Shown here: in pieces, positions 19,001 through 27,024 of the stretch
Layout of the letters: each line of letters begins with the position of its first letter
Numbering within the stretch: position 1 is the first letter of the stretch
Origin: Pseudomonas sp. PICF141
GTDB lineage: Bacteria; Pseudomonadota; Gammaproteobacteria; Pseudomonadales; Pseudomonadaceae
Reading direction: 5' to 3'
Length of the DNA stretch: 64,000 bases
Assembly: GCF_002286815.1 (NCBI RefSeq)
Contig: NZ_MUNM01000031.1
Coordinates: 22,628 to 86,627 of the forward strand
Made by a program: the position numbers and the translations under genes
The notes under the pieces: model-generated
Told to the model about the DNA's origin: nothing
Database searches by the model: none
What the model saw: only the letters and a program-made list of their open reading frames with translations

Positions 19001-19483
19001 AGCTCGGCGTTCGAGGCATCGCCCGCCGGCGAGTTCACGGCCACTCGCTGCCGTGATAAGGCCTTGCTGCATAAGGCCAGAGAAGAAAACGTCATCGTCA
19101 GTGACATGAGCGGCATCGCTCAGGGTTTGAGCGTGGACACGCTCAAGCTGCCGCAGGAGCACTTCTTCCAGGAGGGCGACCCCGAACACTATTCGATGGT
19201 GTATTTCCTCGAAGTTGCCCGCCAGTGCTACATGCAGATTGCCCATAGTTATTTGCGGATTCCACTCAATACCCCGATGAACCTGCTGGCCTTGAGTTTC
19301 ACCCTGGACCGGCCAATCCCCAGGAACAGTCCGCTGTCATTGGCACCGCAAGCCGGTTTTGACGCACAGCTTCAGCCGTTCAAAACCAACCGCATCTATA
19401 TCGACCTGTTCAATCGGGGAGAAAAAATCGGTCAAGCCAGTATTACCGCTCAAGTGCTGAGTCAATCCGCACCCGCGGCATGA
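16043..19483 (+). CDS. Ketosynthase - KS-like (chain-length-factor-like) - AfsA-type double hotdog fusion
   Basis: This 1146-residue protein has three parts. The first (about 15-425) is a ketosynthase with an intact triad: C174 in DTACSS, H307 in HGTGTPLGD and H347 in IGHPLAAAG. The second (about 430-690) resembles a thiolase-fold partner whose active-site position reads DFKGFH, without cysteine, like a chain length factor. The third (about 790-1146) has two hotdog-like halves. The first half bears H898 and the FFDHPLDHIPG motif typical of AfsA, and the second has a YFLEVARQ element. The order copies PfaC (KS-CLF-DH-DH), yet the hotdog motif is AfsA-like. ATG at 16043 is chosen because AGGAGA precedes it by seven bases; a GTG at 15998 has no such site. 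No acyltransferase or ketoreductase domain is present. Confidence 0.82.
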   Translation: MSGAATTEDDFCFSAMAGEFPGAPSTDALWHLLSQGQIAPIHSMLTRWELNKASIYSAKAGEKDRTYLDSAFCLTDDTSTPSRHEGRQVAIGKKVLQTLLGQLAGQGSALTKKRTALVVATSWSDESYFVTGMSAKADAPRGSSFQGYTPGEQVAELAAAFAFGGPALSVDTACSSFPYAIDMAQALVKSGQADNAIVMALNTVLPPALFLGFSQLTAFSSRAQMQAFGQDADGIVPGECAVAFLIEPLSQALIAQRRPLGVLRALGLSADGAEGSVFAPGKQAQYTAYQRAYVGLDPNDVDYIETHGTGTPLGDATELGSLNSFFAPHRTDGKKITIGSIKSVIGHPLAAAGGASLAKALMILRHKGIPPQPDYRPSAKVDETCLQLATEHVQPLADRQSAIRIGISSFGFGGANAHLVVDEYIPDNRPVVPMAVPLATPGVLMLDLAIVEAEAAIGSHCSLQSFKQQLDQPAAPSVIFPYGRFVDYATAPVQPLLGKFLAQDRIIDIDGFGMGPKPLANVDPFKLLITDRVNHLLRRLPGVAGSSGTAMVMCCNMGGERFSNAYSSAHNFYGQAQGMPPGVEVTDVATMLPNMLSGYPTQIFDFKGFHQTLVGTPGLFWQTLLASRQWFNEGITTLLLGAGRFISAEIEIERARHSATVQGEGLGLIALRPYQPDSSDKPLLVIRAAVLAHAANSLDEACQRLGKARSHYQNIEVCELQPDATHASGSLQEMTGFLAEASGIETLLAVMLSASAHTVIEVREAGKAVMWLFTEKLQEWSPAAEPAPAIKHPFTLRFAHSAPHELQPVIAPARPVSLVREPQHDGVDVLQLSDTLTSTLLCGLRVRVRAMESLFALHRGAEVQRPAHWQRCPENIVIANVKRNPQSLHAQLVVNEAHPYFFDHPLDHIPGILLLEGVLQLIELAMPPLSGRVAYVKTLTIKFQQYVQKQGVIDLHLEQGKDPQVFNAKVMQAGKLMCTCILGMAYSSAFEASPAGEFTATRCRDKALLHKAREENVIVSDMSGIAQGLSVDTLKLPQEHFFQEGDPEHYSMVYFLEVARQCYMQIAHSYLRIPLNTPMNLLALSFTLDRPIPRNSPLSLAPQAGFDAQLQPFKTNRIYIDLFNRGEKIGQASITAQVLSQSAPAA

Positions 19484-19491
19484 GGCACTGA

Positions 19492-20019
19492 ATGGATCTC
19501 CCTCTCCAGCATGACCACGCCCCCAACAACCCAGGTGTCGCCGTGAACGATGTCAAAGTGCAAGTCATAGTCAAATCGCCGCCTTCTGAAATATGGAAGA
19601 TCTGGAGCAATTTTTCCGAAGCGCCGTTATGGGATACCGACGTCAGCCATTGTGAACTCAATGGCCCGTTTCAACCGGGAACCCAAGGCAAATGCATCCT
19701 CAAAAATGGCCTGAACATGCCGCTGAAACTGGAAGAGGTGAGGATGCATGAAAGCTATCGGAACACGGCAAGACTGCTTTGGATCGACCTTGAGTTCGAT
19801 CACCAGATGCGCAGGCTTTCCCCCAATGAAACCCATGTCATCCATACCGCGAGGATCGCTGGCCCCTTGAGTTTTTTATACCGCGGGCTGCTGCGCAAAA
19901 TGCTGACCGCGGCAATGACCACTGCACTGGACAATTTGTGCGCGTTGGCTGAACAACGAGCGAATGCCATCAGTCCCCTAAGGCTCGAAAAACCTGGAAC
20001 GCATTTGCACCGTGTATGA
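19492..20019 (+). CDS. SRPBCC-fold protein (polyketide cyclase/lipid-binding type)
   Basis: This 175-residue protein has the START/Bet v1-like SRPBCC pattern. A first strand (KVQVIVKSPPSEIWKIW) leads to the FSEAPLWDTDVS turn, followed by a series of strands and a long C-terminal helix (KMLTAAMTTALDNLCALAEQ). Members bind hydrophobic ligands in a cavity and include polyketide aromatases/cyclases. It begins eight bases after the stop of the KS-hotdog gene and is the last clear gene of the cluster. A role in folding, cyclising or carrying the product is likely but inferred. An in-frame GTG at 19543 is an alternative start. Confidence 0.8.
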   Translation: MDLPLQHDHAPNNPGVAVNDVKVQVIVKSPPSEIWKIWSNFSEAPLWDTDVSHCELNGPFQPGTQGKCILKNGLNMPLKLEEVRMHESYRNTARLLWIDLEFDHQMRRLSPNETHVIHTARIAGPLSFLYRGLLRKMLTAAMTTALDNLCALAEQRANAISPLRLEKPGTHLHRV

Positions 20020-20103
20020 AATATCCCGGGAGGCCGAGTGTTGAACGCTCGCTCCCGACCCCCTTTGGCTTACTTATTGATAACGGCACACTTCGGACCG
20101 AGC

Positions 20104-20802
20104 ATGAACCTACTAAAAAAAACTCAGTATCTCGTGATGGGCGTCATTGGCATGGGCTTTATCGCCCCAGAGTCCAGTTCCGCCGGCACGCTCGGCCCCT
20201 ACATCAGTGTCATGGGCGGCCTGAACTGGGTTGCTGCGCAGGACCTTAACCAGAACAATCTTGATTTCGTCGAGATGGAGTTCAACCAACCGTTACACTC
20301 CGGCTACGCCACCGGACTGGCATTGGGCTGGCGATTTCCCATCGGGCTCAGACCTGAAGTGGAACTCAGCTATCGCAAAAACTCCCTGACCCAGTTCAAT
20401 AACCGGGTCTACGAAGGCGGCGGGAGTATTGACGGCAAAGGCGAAGAGGAAGCCACCAGCCTGATGGCCAACCTCTGGTATGACGTCTTGAACCTGCCAG
20501 CCCCTTTCAGTCGGTTCACTCCCTACATTGGCGGCGGCCTGGGCTACACCACCCTGTCGGTGAGTGGCCTGGAAGCCGGGGGCGTGCAGTTCGGCGATAC
20601 TCATCGCGATGATGTATCGGCCTATCAACTCGGCGCTGGGGTAAGTTTCGAGCTCACCGATCAATGGTCCATGTCCCTGGATTATCGATACCTCAAGACT
20701 CGCGAGGCGCACTTCGGTGACATTCAAGGCCTGCCCCAAGGCGATGTGCGCACTGAATACAGCGCCCAGTCATTAATGCTCGGCCTGAATTATTGGTTCT
20801 AA
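20104..20802 (+). CDS. Outer-membrane beta-barrel protein (OmpA/OprF-like porin fold)
   Basis: The 232-residue precursor starts with a signal peptide (MNLLKKTQYLVMGVIGMGFI, cut near SSA). The rest is a run of alternating hydrophobic strands with turns rich in Gly and Asn (LGPYISVMGGLNWVA, YATGLALGWRF, YIGGGLGYTTLSVSGL) and ends with a Trp-Phe pair, a typical assembly signal of outer-membrane barrels. It matches the opacity/OmpW-like eight-stranded family in size. ATG at 20104 gives the signal peptide. GTG at 20038 and TTG at 20041 sit behind a better GGGAGG site and would add 22 or 21 residues, so the start is not settled. It follows the cluster by 84 bp and could be part of it or separate. 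Confidence 0.8.
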   Translation: MNLLKKTQYLVMGVIGMGFIAPESSSAGTLGPYISVMGGLNWVAAQDLNQNNLDFVEMEFNQPLHSGYATGLALGWRFPIGLRPEVELSYRKNSLTQFNNRVYEGGGSIDGKGEEEATSLMANLWYDVLNLPAPFSRFTPYIGGGLGYTTLSVSGLEAGGVQFGDTHRDDVSAYQLGAGVSFELTDQWSMSLDYRYLKTREAHFGDIQGLPQGDVRTEYSAQSLMLGLNYWF

Positions 20803-20817
20803 GCGGTTCATCTCGGC

Positions 20818-20835
20818 GCCTTGCACTGGCAAGGC
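20818..20835 (+). terminator. Hairpin after the barrel gene
   Basis: GCCTTGC and GCAAGGC flank a four-base loop, sixteen bases after the stop of the barrel gene. There is no T-run, so its role in termination is uncertain. Confidence 0.4.
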
Positions 20836-21000
20836 GTCGCTACGACAAGCCGGTGGAAAGCTGATTTCATTCTAAAGTGTGTGGGTCCTTGCTACGCGAG
20901 GCTGGATGGGTTGAACGATCATGCAGGGCCATGGCCTATGTTTAATGTCGCCCTAATCATGCCGATCCAGCATCGGCGGATTTCCTGTGGAGTTCCCCCC

Positions 21001-22050
21001 ATGTCGCCTATCCTCTCCCGCTGGTTACCCGGCCTGCTGCTGACAGCAGCCCTGCCCGTTCTCGCCTACGCCCAAGACCAGAACCAGAACCAGGCCGAAA
21101 CGCCGGAATACGGCCCGCAGCTTCAGGGCTTCGAGTACCCCTACACGGTCAAGCACTTCGCCTTTGAGTCCCAGGGCAAATCCCTGCAGATGGGTTACAT
21201 GGACGTAGCCGCCCAAGGCAAGGTCAATGGGCGCAGCGTGGTGCTGATGCATGGCAAGAATTTCTGCGGCGCCACTTGGGACAGCTCGATCAAGGCGCTG
21301 AGCGAGGCCGGTTACCGGGTCATCGCGCCGGACCAGATCGGCTTTTGTACCTCCAGCAAACCGGAGCACTATCAATACAGTTTCCAGCAACTGGCAGCCA
21401 ACACCCAGCAACTGCTCAAAACCCTGGGCATCCAGAAGGCAACCCTGCTCGGCCACTCCACCGGCGGCATGCTCGCCACTCGTTATGCCTTGCAATACCC
21501 CGATCAAGTCGAACAACTGGCGCTGGTCAATCCGATCGGCCTGGAAGACTGGAAAGCCCTCGGCGTACCGTATCGCACGGTTGATCAATGGTACGAACGT
21601 GAGCTGAAAGTCACGGCGCAAGGTATCCACGACTACCAACGCAGCACCTATTACGATGGGCGCTGGGAGCCGGAGTTTGATCGTTGGGTGAACATGTACG
21701 CAGGCCTGGCCAAAGGGCCAGGCAAAACAGCGGTGGCGTGGAATTCGGCCCTGATCTACGACATGATCTTCACCCAACCGGTGTACTACGAGTTCAAGGA
21801 CCTGAAAGTACCGACCCTGCTGCTGATTGGCACCCGCGACACCACGGCCATCAACAAAGACATCGCACCGCCCGAGGTCAAGGCGAAAATCGGTCATTAC
21901 GACGTACTCGGCAAGCAAGTGGCAACACTGATTCCCCGGTCGACATTGATTGAATTCCCGGGCCTTGGCCACGCCCCCCAAATGGAAGAACCGGCGAAAT
22001 TCCATCAGGCGTTGCTCGGCTGGCTGAACCAAACCAATACCGTTCCTTGA
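21001..22050 (+). CDS. Secreted alpha/beta hydrolase
   Basis: The 349-residue protein has a signal peptide (MSPILSRWLPGLLLTAALPV, cut near AYA), so it acts in the periplasm or outside. The hydrolase fold shows an oxyanion motif HGKNFCG, the nucleophile elbow GHSTGG with S153, an acid in GTRDTT and a catalytic His in GLGHAPQ. It belongs to the epoxide-hydrolase/haloalkane-like lineage by look; the ester or amide substrate is not evident. ATG at 21001 is chosen because it gives the signal peptide. The next gene, a 2-hydroxyacid dehydrogenase, starts 14 bases after its stop, so the two are probably cotranscribed. Confidence 0.85.
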   Translation: MSPILSRWLPGLLLTAALPVLAYAQDQNQNQAETPEYGPQLQGFEYPYTVKHFAFESQGKSLQMGYMDVAAQGKVNGRSVVLMHGKNFCGATWDSSIKALSEAGYRVIAPDQIGFCTSSKPEHYQYSFQQLAANTQQLLKTLGIQKATLLGHSTGGMLATRYALQYPDQVEQLALVNPIGLEDWKALGVPYRTVDQWYERELKVTAQGIHDYQRSTYYDGRWEPEFDRWVNMYAGLAKGPGKTAVAWNSALIYDMIFTQPVYYEFKDLKVPTLLLIGTRDTTAINKDIAPPEVKAKIGHYDVLGKQVATLIPRSTLIEFPGLGHAPQMEEPAKFHQALLGWLNQTNTVP

Positions 22051-22064
22051 TGAGGTAAAGGCTG

Positions 22065-23012
22065 ATGCAGATTGCGGTGATCGATGACTGGCAGGACGTG
22101 GCTCGCGACGTGGTGGACTGGTCGGTGCTGGAGAGCATCGGTCAGGTGAGTTTTATCCATGACTACCCTGCCGACAACGAAACCCTGGCCGAACGACTTG
22201 GCGCATTCGAGGTGATCTGCGTGATGCGCGAGCGCACCCGCTTCGACGAAGACCTGCTGCGCCGCTTGCCCGCACTCAAACTGCTGGTTACCGGCGGCAT
22301 GCGCAACGCGGCCCTGGATCTGAAAGCCGCCGCTGCGCTGGGCATTCAGGTGTGTGGCACCGACAGCTACAAACATGCCGCCCCCGAACTGACTTGGGCA
22401 CTGATCATGGCCGCGACCCGCAATCTGGTGGCCGAAGCCAATGCCTTGCGCGCAGGTTATTGGCAACAAGGGTTGGGCGGCGACCTGCAGGGCAAGACCT
22501 TGGCGATTCTCGGCCTGGGCAGCATTGGTCAACGGGTAGCCAGGTTCGGGCAGGTGTTCGGCATGCGGGTGATTGCCTGGAGCGAGAACCTGACCGCCGA
22601 ACGGGCTGCCGAGGTCGACGTCACCTATGTCAGCAAGCAGGAACTGTTCGAGCAGGCCGATGTGTTGTCGATCCATCTGGTGCTAAGCGAGCGCAGCCGA
22701 GGGCTGGTGGACGCTCAGGCACTGGACTGGATGAAACCCACGGCATGGTTGGTCAACACCGCCCGCGGGCCGATTGTCGATGAATCCGCGCTGATCAAGG
22801 TTCTTCAAAAAAAACGCCTGGCGGGCGCGGCGCTGGATGTGTTCGAGCATGAACCGTTGCCCCGCCATCATCCTTTCAGAACGCTGGACAATGTGCTGGC
22901 CACGCCGCATGTCGGGTACGTCAGCCGGCAGAATTACCAGCTGTTCTTTTCACAGATGATCGAGGACATACAGGCCTGGACGGCGGGGAAGCCGATTCGG
23001 ATTCTGAGCTGA
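22065..23012 (+). CDS. D-isomer-specific 2-hydroxyacid dehydrogenase family protein
   Basis: This 315-residue cytosolic enzyme has the family layout: an N-terminal catalytic half, the NAD-binding fold with GLGSIGQ (about 147-153), the Arg motif VNTARGPIVDE and a late His in ATPHVGY. It reduces or oxidises 2-oxo/2-hydroxy acids with NAD(P)H. SerA-like and glyoxylate-reductase-like proteins share these motifs, so the substrate cannot be chosen. It sits 14 bases after the secreted hydrolase gene, likely in one unit. A REP-like palindrome follows its end. Confidence 0.9.
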   Translation: MQIAVIDDWQDVARDVVDWSVLESIGQVSFIHDYPADNETLAERLGAFEVICVMRERTRFDEDLLRRLPALKLLVTGGMRNAALDLKAAAALGIQVCGTDSYKHAAPELTWALIMAATRNLVAEANALRAGYWQQGLGGDLQGKTLAILGLGSIGQRVARFGQVFGMRVIAWSENLTAERAAEVDVTYVSKQELFEQADVLSIHLVLSERSRGLVDAQALDWMKPTAWLVNTARGPIVDESALIKVLQKKRLAGAALDVFEHEPLPRHHPFRTLDNVLATPHVGYVSRQNYQLFFSQMIEDIQAWTAGKPIRILS

Positions 23013-23026
23013 GACCGCGTTATCGT

Positions 23027-23139
23027 TCTTCGCGGGCAAGTCGGATCGCCGCACCGCTCGCTCCCACAGGATTTGTGTTGGACGCCGCAACAAGCACGAC
23101 GCCAAACCTAATGTAGAAGCGAGGCTTGCCCGCGAAGAG
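23027..23139. repeat. REP-like inverted repeat (CTTCGCGGGCAAG type)
   Basis: TTCTTCGCGGGCAAG at the left end is matched by CTTGCCCGCGAAG at the right end. The same arm sequence returns at 51441-51508. It belongs to the short palindromic elements common between Pseudomonas genes. Confidence 0.75.
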
Positions 23140-23627
23140 GCCCTGAAATCCACTAAACCTCCCAAACCCTGCGCACCGCAATGGTGCAACCCACCCTCCA
23201 TCGCGCCCGATTATCGTGACTTCCTGGTCTCGATTTGACCCAGGGCCAAACACAACCAGCCCTTCGTCGGTGCAACCTTCCCCGCGAAGCCTCGTGTTTG
23301 TGGGCGCAGGCCAACCGGTTGTCGAACAATTCCGACCCTCGACCATCCCCCTTCAGGTTCTGGCCTAGACTCCTTTTCGCGGAGTAAAACCGGCTGGTCA
23401 TTCGGTGAAAATAATCGAAACTTTTGGTATTGGCCTCGTGTCAGGTTAAAGGTAGGGCCACAGCGACTGGTGCATTCCTTGCAACAGCCACTTCACCCCA
23501 TTCTGCTTCAACGCATGGGCAGCACTTGCTCACCGATGCGTAGCGCGTTTGCGCCCGGCCACAGGATTTGGCCACGAATACCGTTTGTGCCAGGCCTAGA
23601 ATTAGATCAACAACACGGGAGATTCAT
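23140..23627. other. Intergenic region upstream of glgA, no gene recognised
   Basis: About 490 bp with no convincing gene. A degenerate fragment of the same CGCGAAG repeat family lies near 23280, and the last 250 bp are expected to hold the glgA operon promoter. No clear boxes were fixed. Confidence 0.5.
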
Positions 23628-25214
23628 ATGATTAGTGCGGCTTTAGATATCCAGGGAGAACGTGCTCATCAGCAGGTCGGGGAAACGAGCACCGTCGGTG
23701 TCCTCAGTGCCAAATCGGTGAATATGCCGATCCCCAAGACACTGGTACCGGTAGTCAGCCAGAATCCCAACAAAAAGAAAGTCCTGTTCGTTACCTCAGA
23801 AATTGCCGATCTGGTGAAGACCGGAGGTCTTGGTGACGTTTCCGCCGCACTGCCGCGGGCCATGGCGCATCTGCATGATGTCCGTGTGCTGATTCCCGGT
23901 TATCCGCAAGTGATGAATAGCGAAAACCCGATTCATATCATCGGTGAACTGGGCGGGCACGCCGCATTGCCGCCCTGCAAGATCGGGCGCATGGACATGC
24001 CCGACGGCCTGGTCATTTACGTGTTGATCTGCCCTGAATTGTACGAGCGCGAAGGTTCACCCTACGGCGCCAACAACGGCCGCGACTGGCCGGACAACCA
24101 TATCCGTTTCGCCCGACTCGGCCTCGCCGCAGCCGATATCGCCGCCAACCTTGCCCAGATTCACTGGTGCCCGGACCTGGTGCACGCCCATGACTGGCCC
24201 GCAGGCCTGGCGCCGGCCTATATGCACTGGCGTGGTCAACGCACCCCGACCCTTTTCACCATTCACAACCTGGCGTACCAGGGCGTCATCAGCCTCGGTT
24301 CCTGCCCGGAACTCGGTATTCCCATGCATGCCTTGCAACAGGAAGGCATGGAGTTTTACGGCAAGATGTCGTTCCTCAAGGCCGGCATGGCCTACTCGAG
24401 CCACATCACCACCGTCAGCGCGACCTATGCCCAGGAAATCACCACGCCGGCCTTCGGCTGCGGCCTCGATGGTTTTCTCGCCGCCAAGACTCAGCAAGGC
24501 TTGCTCAGCGGGATCCCCAATGGCATCGATGAAAGCTGGGACGCGGCCACCGATCCGCACCTGTTCCACCCGTTCGGCATCGGCGACTGGGAAGGTAAAG
24601 CGATCAACGCGGCGCATGTTCGCCGGTTGTTCGACCTCGACGACTCTGAAGGTCCGTTGTTCGCCGTGGTCTCGCGGCTGGTCTACCAGAAAGGCCTGGA
24701 CCTGACTGAAGCGGTGGCCGAATACATTGTCGCCAACGGCGGGCAGATCGCGATCATCGGTCGTGGCGAACCGGAAGAAGAGCAAGCCATGCGTGAACTG
24801 GCGTTACGCTTCCCCGGGAAAATCGGCGTGCACATCGGTTTCAATGAAACCGACGCTCGCCGGATGTTTGCCGGCAGTGATTTCCTGCTGATGCCTTCGC
24901 GTTATGAACCCTGCGGCCTGAGCCAGATGTACGCCCAGCGTTTCGGTTCATTGCCGGTGGCCCGCAATACCGGCGGCCTGGCCGACACCATTGAAAACGG
25001 CGTGACCGGTTTCCTCTTCGACGAATCCACGGTGGAAAGTTATCGCGAAGCCCTGAGCCGCGCGTTCAAGGTGTTCGCCTTCCCCGGCTTGCTCAACGCG
25101 ATGCGTTGCCGAGCCATGGCGGCGCCTTTCAACTGGTGCAAGGCAGTCGAACCCTACGCCGAACTCTACGAACAACTGGTGGCTAAAGCGCTGGGAAAAT
25201 CGGGCAAACAGTAA
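23628..25214 (+). CDS. glgA: Glycogen synthase GlgA
   Basis: GlgA extends a linear alpha-1,4-glucan from ADP-glucose in the cytoplasm. The 528-residue protein has the glucosyl-donor motif KTGGLGDV (K64) near the start of the conserved GT-B fold, preceded by a 50-residue Pseudomonas-type extension, and the later SRYEPCGLSQMYA and NTGGLADTIENG donor-site motifs. ATG at 23628 follows a CGGGAGA site; a start 60 bases upstream at 23568 has no support. It opens the operon glgA-treZ-malQ-treY-DUF2934-glgX and ends 13 bases before treZ. Its glucan would be the substrate for the TreY/TreZ pair encoded in the same operon, which turns chain ends into trehalose. Confidence 0.95.
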   Translation: MISAALDIQGERAHQQVGETSTVGVLSAKSVNMPIPKTLVPVVSQNPNKKKVLFVTSEIADLVKTGGLGDVSAALPRAMAHLHDVRVLIPGYPQVMNSENPIHIIGELGGHAALPPCKIGRMDMPDGLVIYVLICPELYEREGSPYGANNGRDWPDNHIRFARLGLAAADIAANLAQIHWCPDLVHAHDWPAGLAPAYMHWRGQRTPTLFTIHNLAYQGVISLGSCPELGIPMHALQQEGMEFYGKMSFLKAGMAYSSHITTVSATYAQEITTPAFGCGLDGFLAAKTQQGLLSGIPNGIDESWDAATDPHLFHPFGIGDWEGKAINAAHVRRLFDLDDSEGPLFAVVSRLVYQKGLDLTEAVAEYIVANGGQIAIIGRGEPEEEQAMRELALRFPGKIGVHIGFNETDARRMFAGSDFLLMPSRYEPCGLSQMYAQRFGSLPVARNTGGLADTIENGVTGFLFDESTVESYREALSRAFKVFAFPGLLNAMRCRAMAAPFNWCKAVEPYAELYEQLVAKALGKSGKQ

Positions 25215-25227
25215 GAGGCTTTCAACG

Positions 25228-27024
25228 ATGCCGTTACGGACCCTTGAGACCTGGCCCCACGGCGCAATCATGCTGGACGCAGAACACACGCGTTTTGCCT
25301 TGTGGGCGCCCGATGCGTTTTTTGTCAGTCTCGAACTGGAAGATGGACAATCCCTGCCGTTATTGCCTCAGGCCGATGGCTGGTTTGTGATCAAGACCCG
25401 CTGTCCCGCGGGTACCCGCTACCGCTACAACATCGATGGCGAGCTGGAAGTGCCGGACCCGGCCTCCCGCGCCCAGGCGGGCGATATCGACAGCCACAGC
25501 GTGGTGGTCGATCCGCTCGCCTATCGGTGGCAACACACTGCCTGGCGGGGCCGACCGTGGAATGAAGCGGTGATCTACGAACTGCACGTCGGTGCACTCG
25601 GTGGTTTCAGCCAGGTTGAGCAACACCTGGCCCACCTGGTTGAGCTGGGTATTACCGCTATCGAACTGATGCCGCTGGCGCAGTTTCCCGGCGAACGTAA
25701 CTGGGGCTATGACGGGGTTCTGCTTTACGCGCCTCAAGCCTCCTACGGCTCGCCCGAACAACTCAAACACCTGATCGACACGGCCCACGGCCACGGCCTG
25801 GCGGTGATTCTCGACGTGGTCTACAACCATTTCGGCCCCGACGGCAATTACCTGCATCGCTACGCCAAAGGCTTTTTCCGCGAAGACAAACACACCCCAT
25901 GGGGCGCGGCGATCGACTTCAGGCGGCGCGAGGTGCGCGACTTCTTCATCGACAACGCGCTGATGTGGTTGCTGGAGTACCGCTTCGACGGCCTGCGCCT
26001 GGACGCGGTGCATGCCATCGACGATCCGGACTTCCTTCAGGAGCTGGCGCAACGGGTGCGCCAGCAAACCGATCCGGCGCGGCACGTGTGGCTGATGGCG
26101 GAAAACGAGCACAACCAGGCCAGCCTGCTGGAGCAAGGTTTCGACGCGCAATGGAACGACGACGGCCATAACGCCCTGCACGTTCTGCTCACGGGTGAAA
26201 CCGATGCCTATTACGCCGACTATGCCCAACAGCCCACCGAACAACTCGCCCGCTGCCTGAGCCAGGGCTTCGTGTTTCAGGGCCACATCACCCGCCACGG
26301 TACGGCGCGCGGTGAGCCGAGCGGTCACTTGCCGCCCACGGCTTTCGTGCTATTTCTTCAAAACCACGACCAGATCGGCAATCGCGCCTTTGGCGAGCGT
26401 CTGCATCAGCTGGCCCATCCTGATGCCCTTTACGCCGCCACCGCGTTGCTGCTGTTGTCACCGATGATCCCGCTGATGTTCATGGGCGACGAATTCGCCG
26501 CCGAACAACCGTTCCTGTTCTTCACCAGCCACCATGGCGAATTGGCGCAATTGGTGCGCGAAGGGCGACGCAATGAATTCGCGGCGTTCAGCGCTTTTGC
26601 CGATCCGCACAAACGCGAGCAGATTCCCGACCCGAACGCGACGCAGACCTTCGAAGCTTCACGGCCGAAGCTGACCGCCAGCCACCAATCGCCGGTTTAT
26701 GAGCTGTATCGCCAACTGCTGCAAATCCGCCACCGACACATCATCCCGCACTTGCCCGGCGCCCAGGCGCTGGGTGCGCAGGTCCTGGCCCAGGGCGCGG
26801 TGACGGCGCGCTGGCGGCTGGGCGATGGCAGTCAGTTGCGCATTGACCTGAACCTCAGCGAGGCGCCTGTGGTCCACACCCCACAGTCCGACGCGACATT
26901 GCTGTTCGAACACCCGCCACAATCGGCCAGTCTGTTGAATCAGGGCACACTTGCCCCCTATTGCGCGCTAGTCAGCCTCACGGCCGCAGCCCCTTTGCTA
27001 CCCCCGGATGGAGAGCGCCCATGA
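25228..27024 (+). CDS. treZ: Malto-oligosyltrehalose trehalohydrolase TreZ
   Basis: TreZ releases trehalose from maltooligosyl-trehalose made by TreY. The 598-residue protein has an N-terminal beta-sandwich (about 1-100), then a GH13 barrel. The expected catalytic residues are D259 in DGLRLDAVH, E292 in LMAENEHN and D381 in QNHDQIG. The short C-terminal beta domain closes it. It starts 13 bases after glgA and overlaps malQ by four bases (ATGA), so the genes are coupled. The length is normal for the family. No alternative function seems likely given treY two genes downstream. Confidence 0.95.
   Translation: MPLRTLETWPHGAIMLDAEHTRFALWAPDAFFVSLELEDGQSLPLLPQADGWFVIKTRCPAGTRYRYNIDGELEVPDPASRAQAGDIDSHSVVVDPLAYRWQHTAWRGRPWNEAVIYELHVGALGGFSQVEQHLAHLVELGITAIELMPLAQFPGERNWGYDGVLLYAPQASYGSPEQLKHLIDTAHGHGLAVILDVVYNHFGPDGNYLHRYAKGFFREDKHTPWGAAIDFRRREVRDFFIDNALMWLLEYRFDGLRLDAVHAIDDPDFLQELAQRVRQQTDPARHVWLMAENEHNQASLLEQGFDAQWNDDGHNALHVLLTGETDAYYADYAQQPTEQLARCLSQGFVFQGHITRHGTARGEPSGHLPPTAFVLFLQNHDQIGNRAFGERLHQLAHPDALYAATALLLLSPMIPLMFMGDEFAAEQPFLFFTSHHGELAQLVREGRRNEFAAFSAFADPHKREQIPDPNATQTFEASRPKLTASHQSPVYELYRQLLQIRHRHIIPHLPGAQALGAQVLAQGAVTARWRLGDGSQLRIDLNLSEAPVVHTPQSDATLLFEHPPQSASLLNQGTLAPYCALVSLTAAAPLLPPDGERP

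Noticed and set aside
16043..19483. Reading the KS-hotdog gene as a plain type I PKS
   Set aside because: There is no acyltransferase, ketoreductase or thioesterase domain, and the ACPs are encoded separately.
21001..22050. Assigning the alpha/beta hydrolase as OleB of an ole-type pathway with the SDR and ligase-like genes
   Set aside because: It has a clear signal peptide, is separated from the cluster by a barrel gene, and pairs with a dehydrogenase gene instead.
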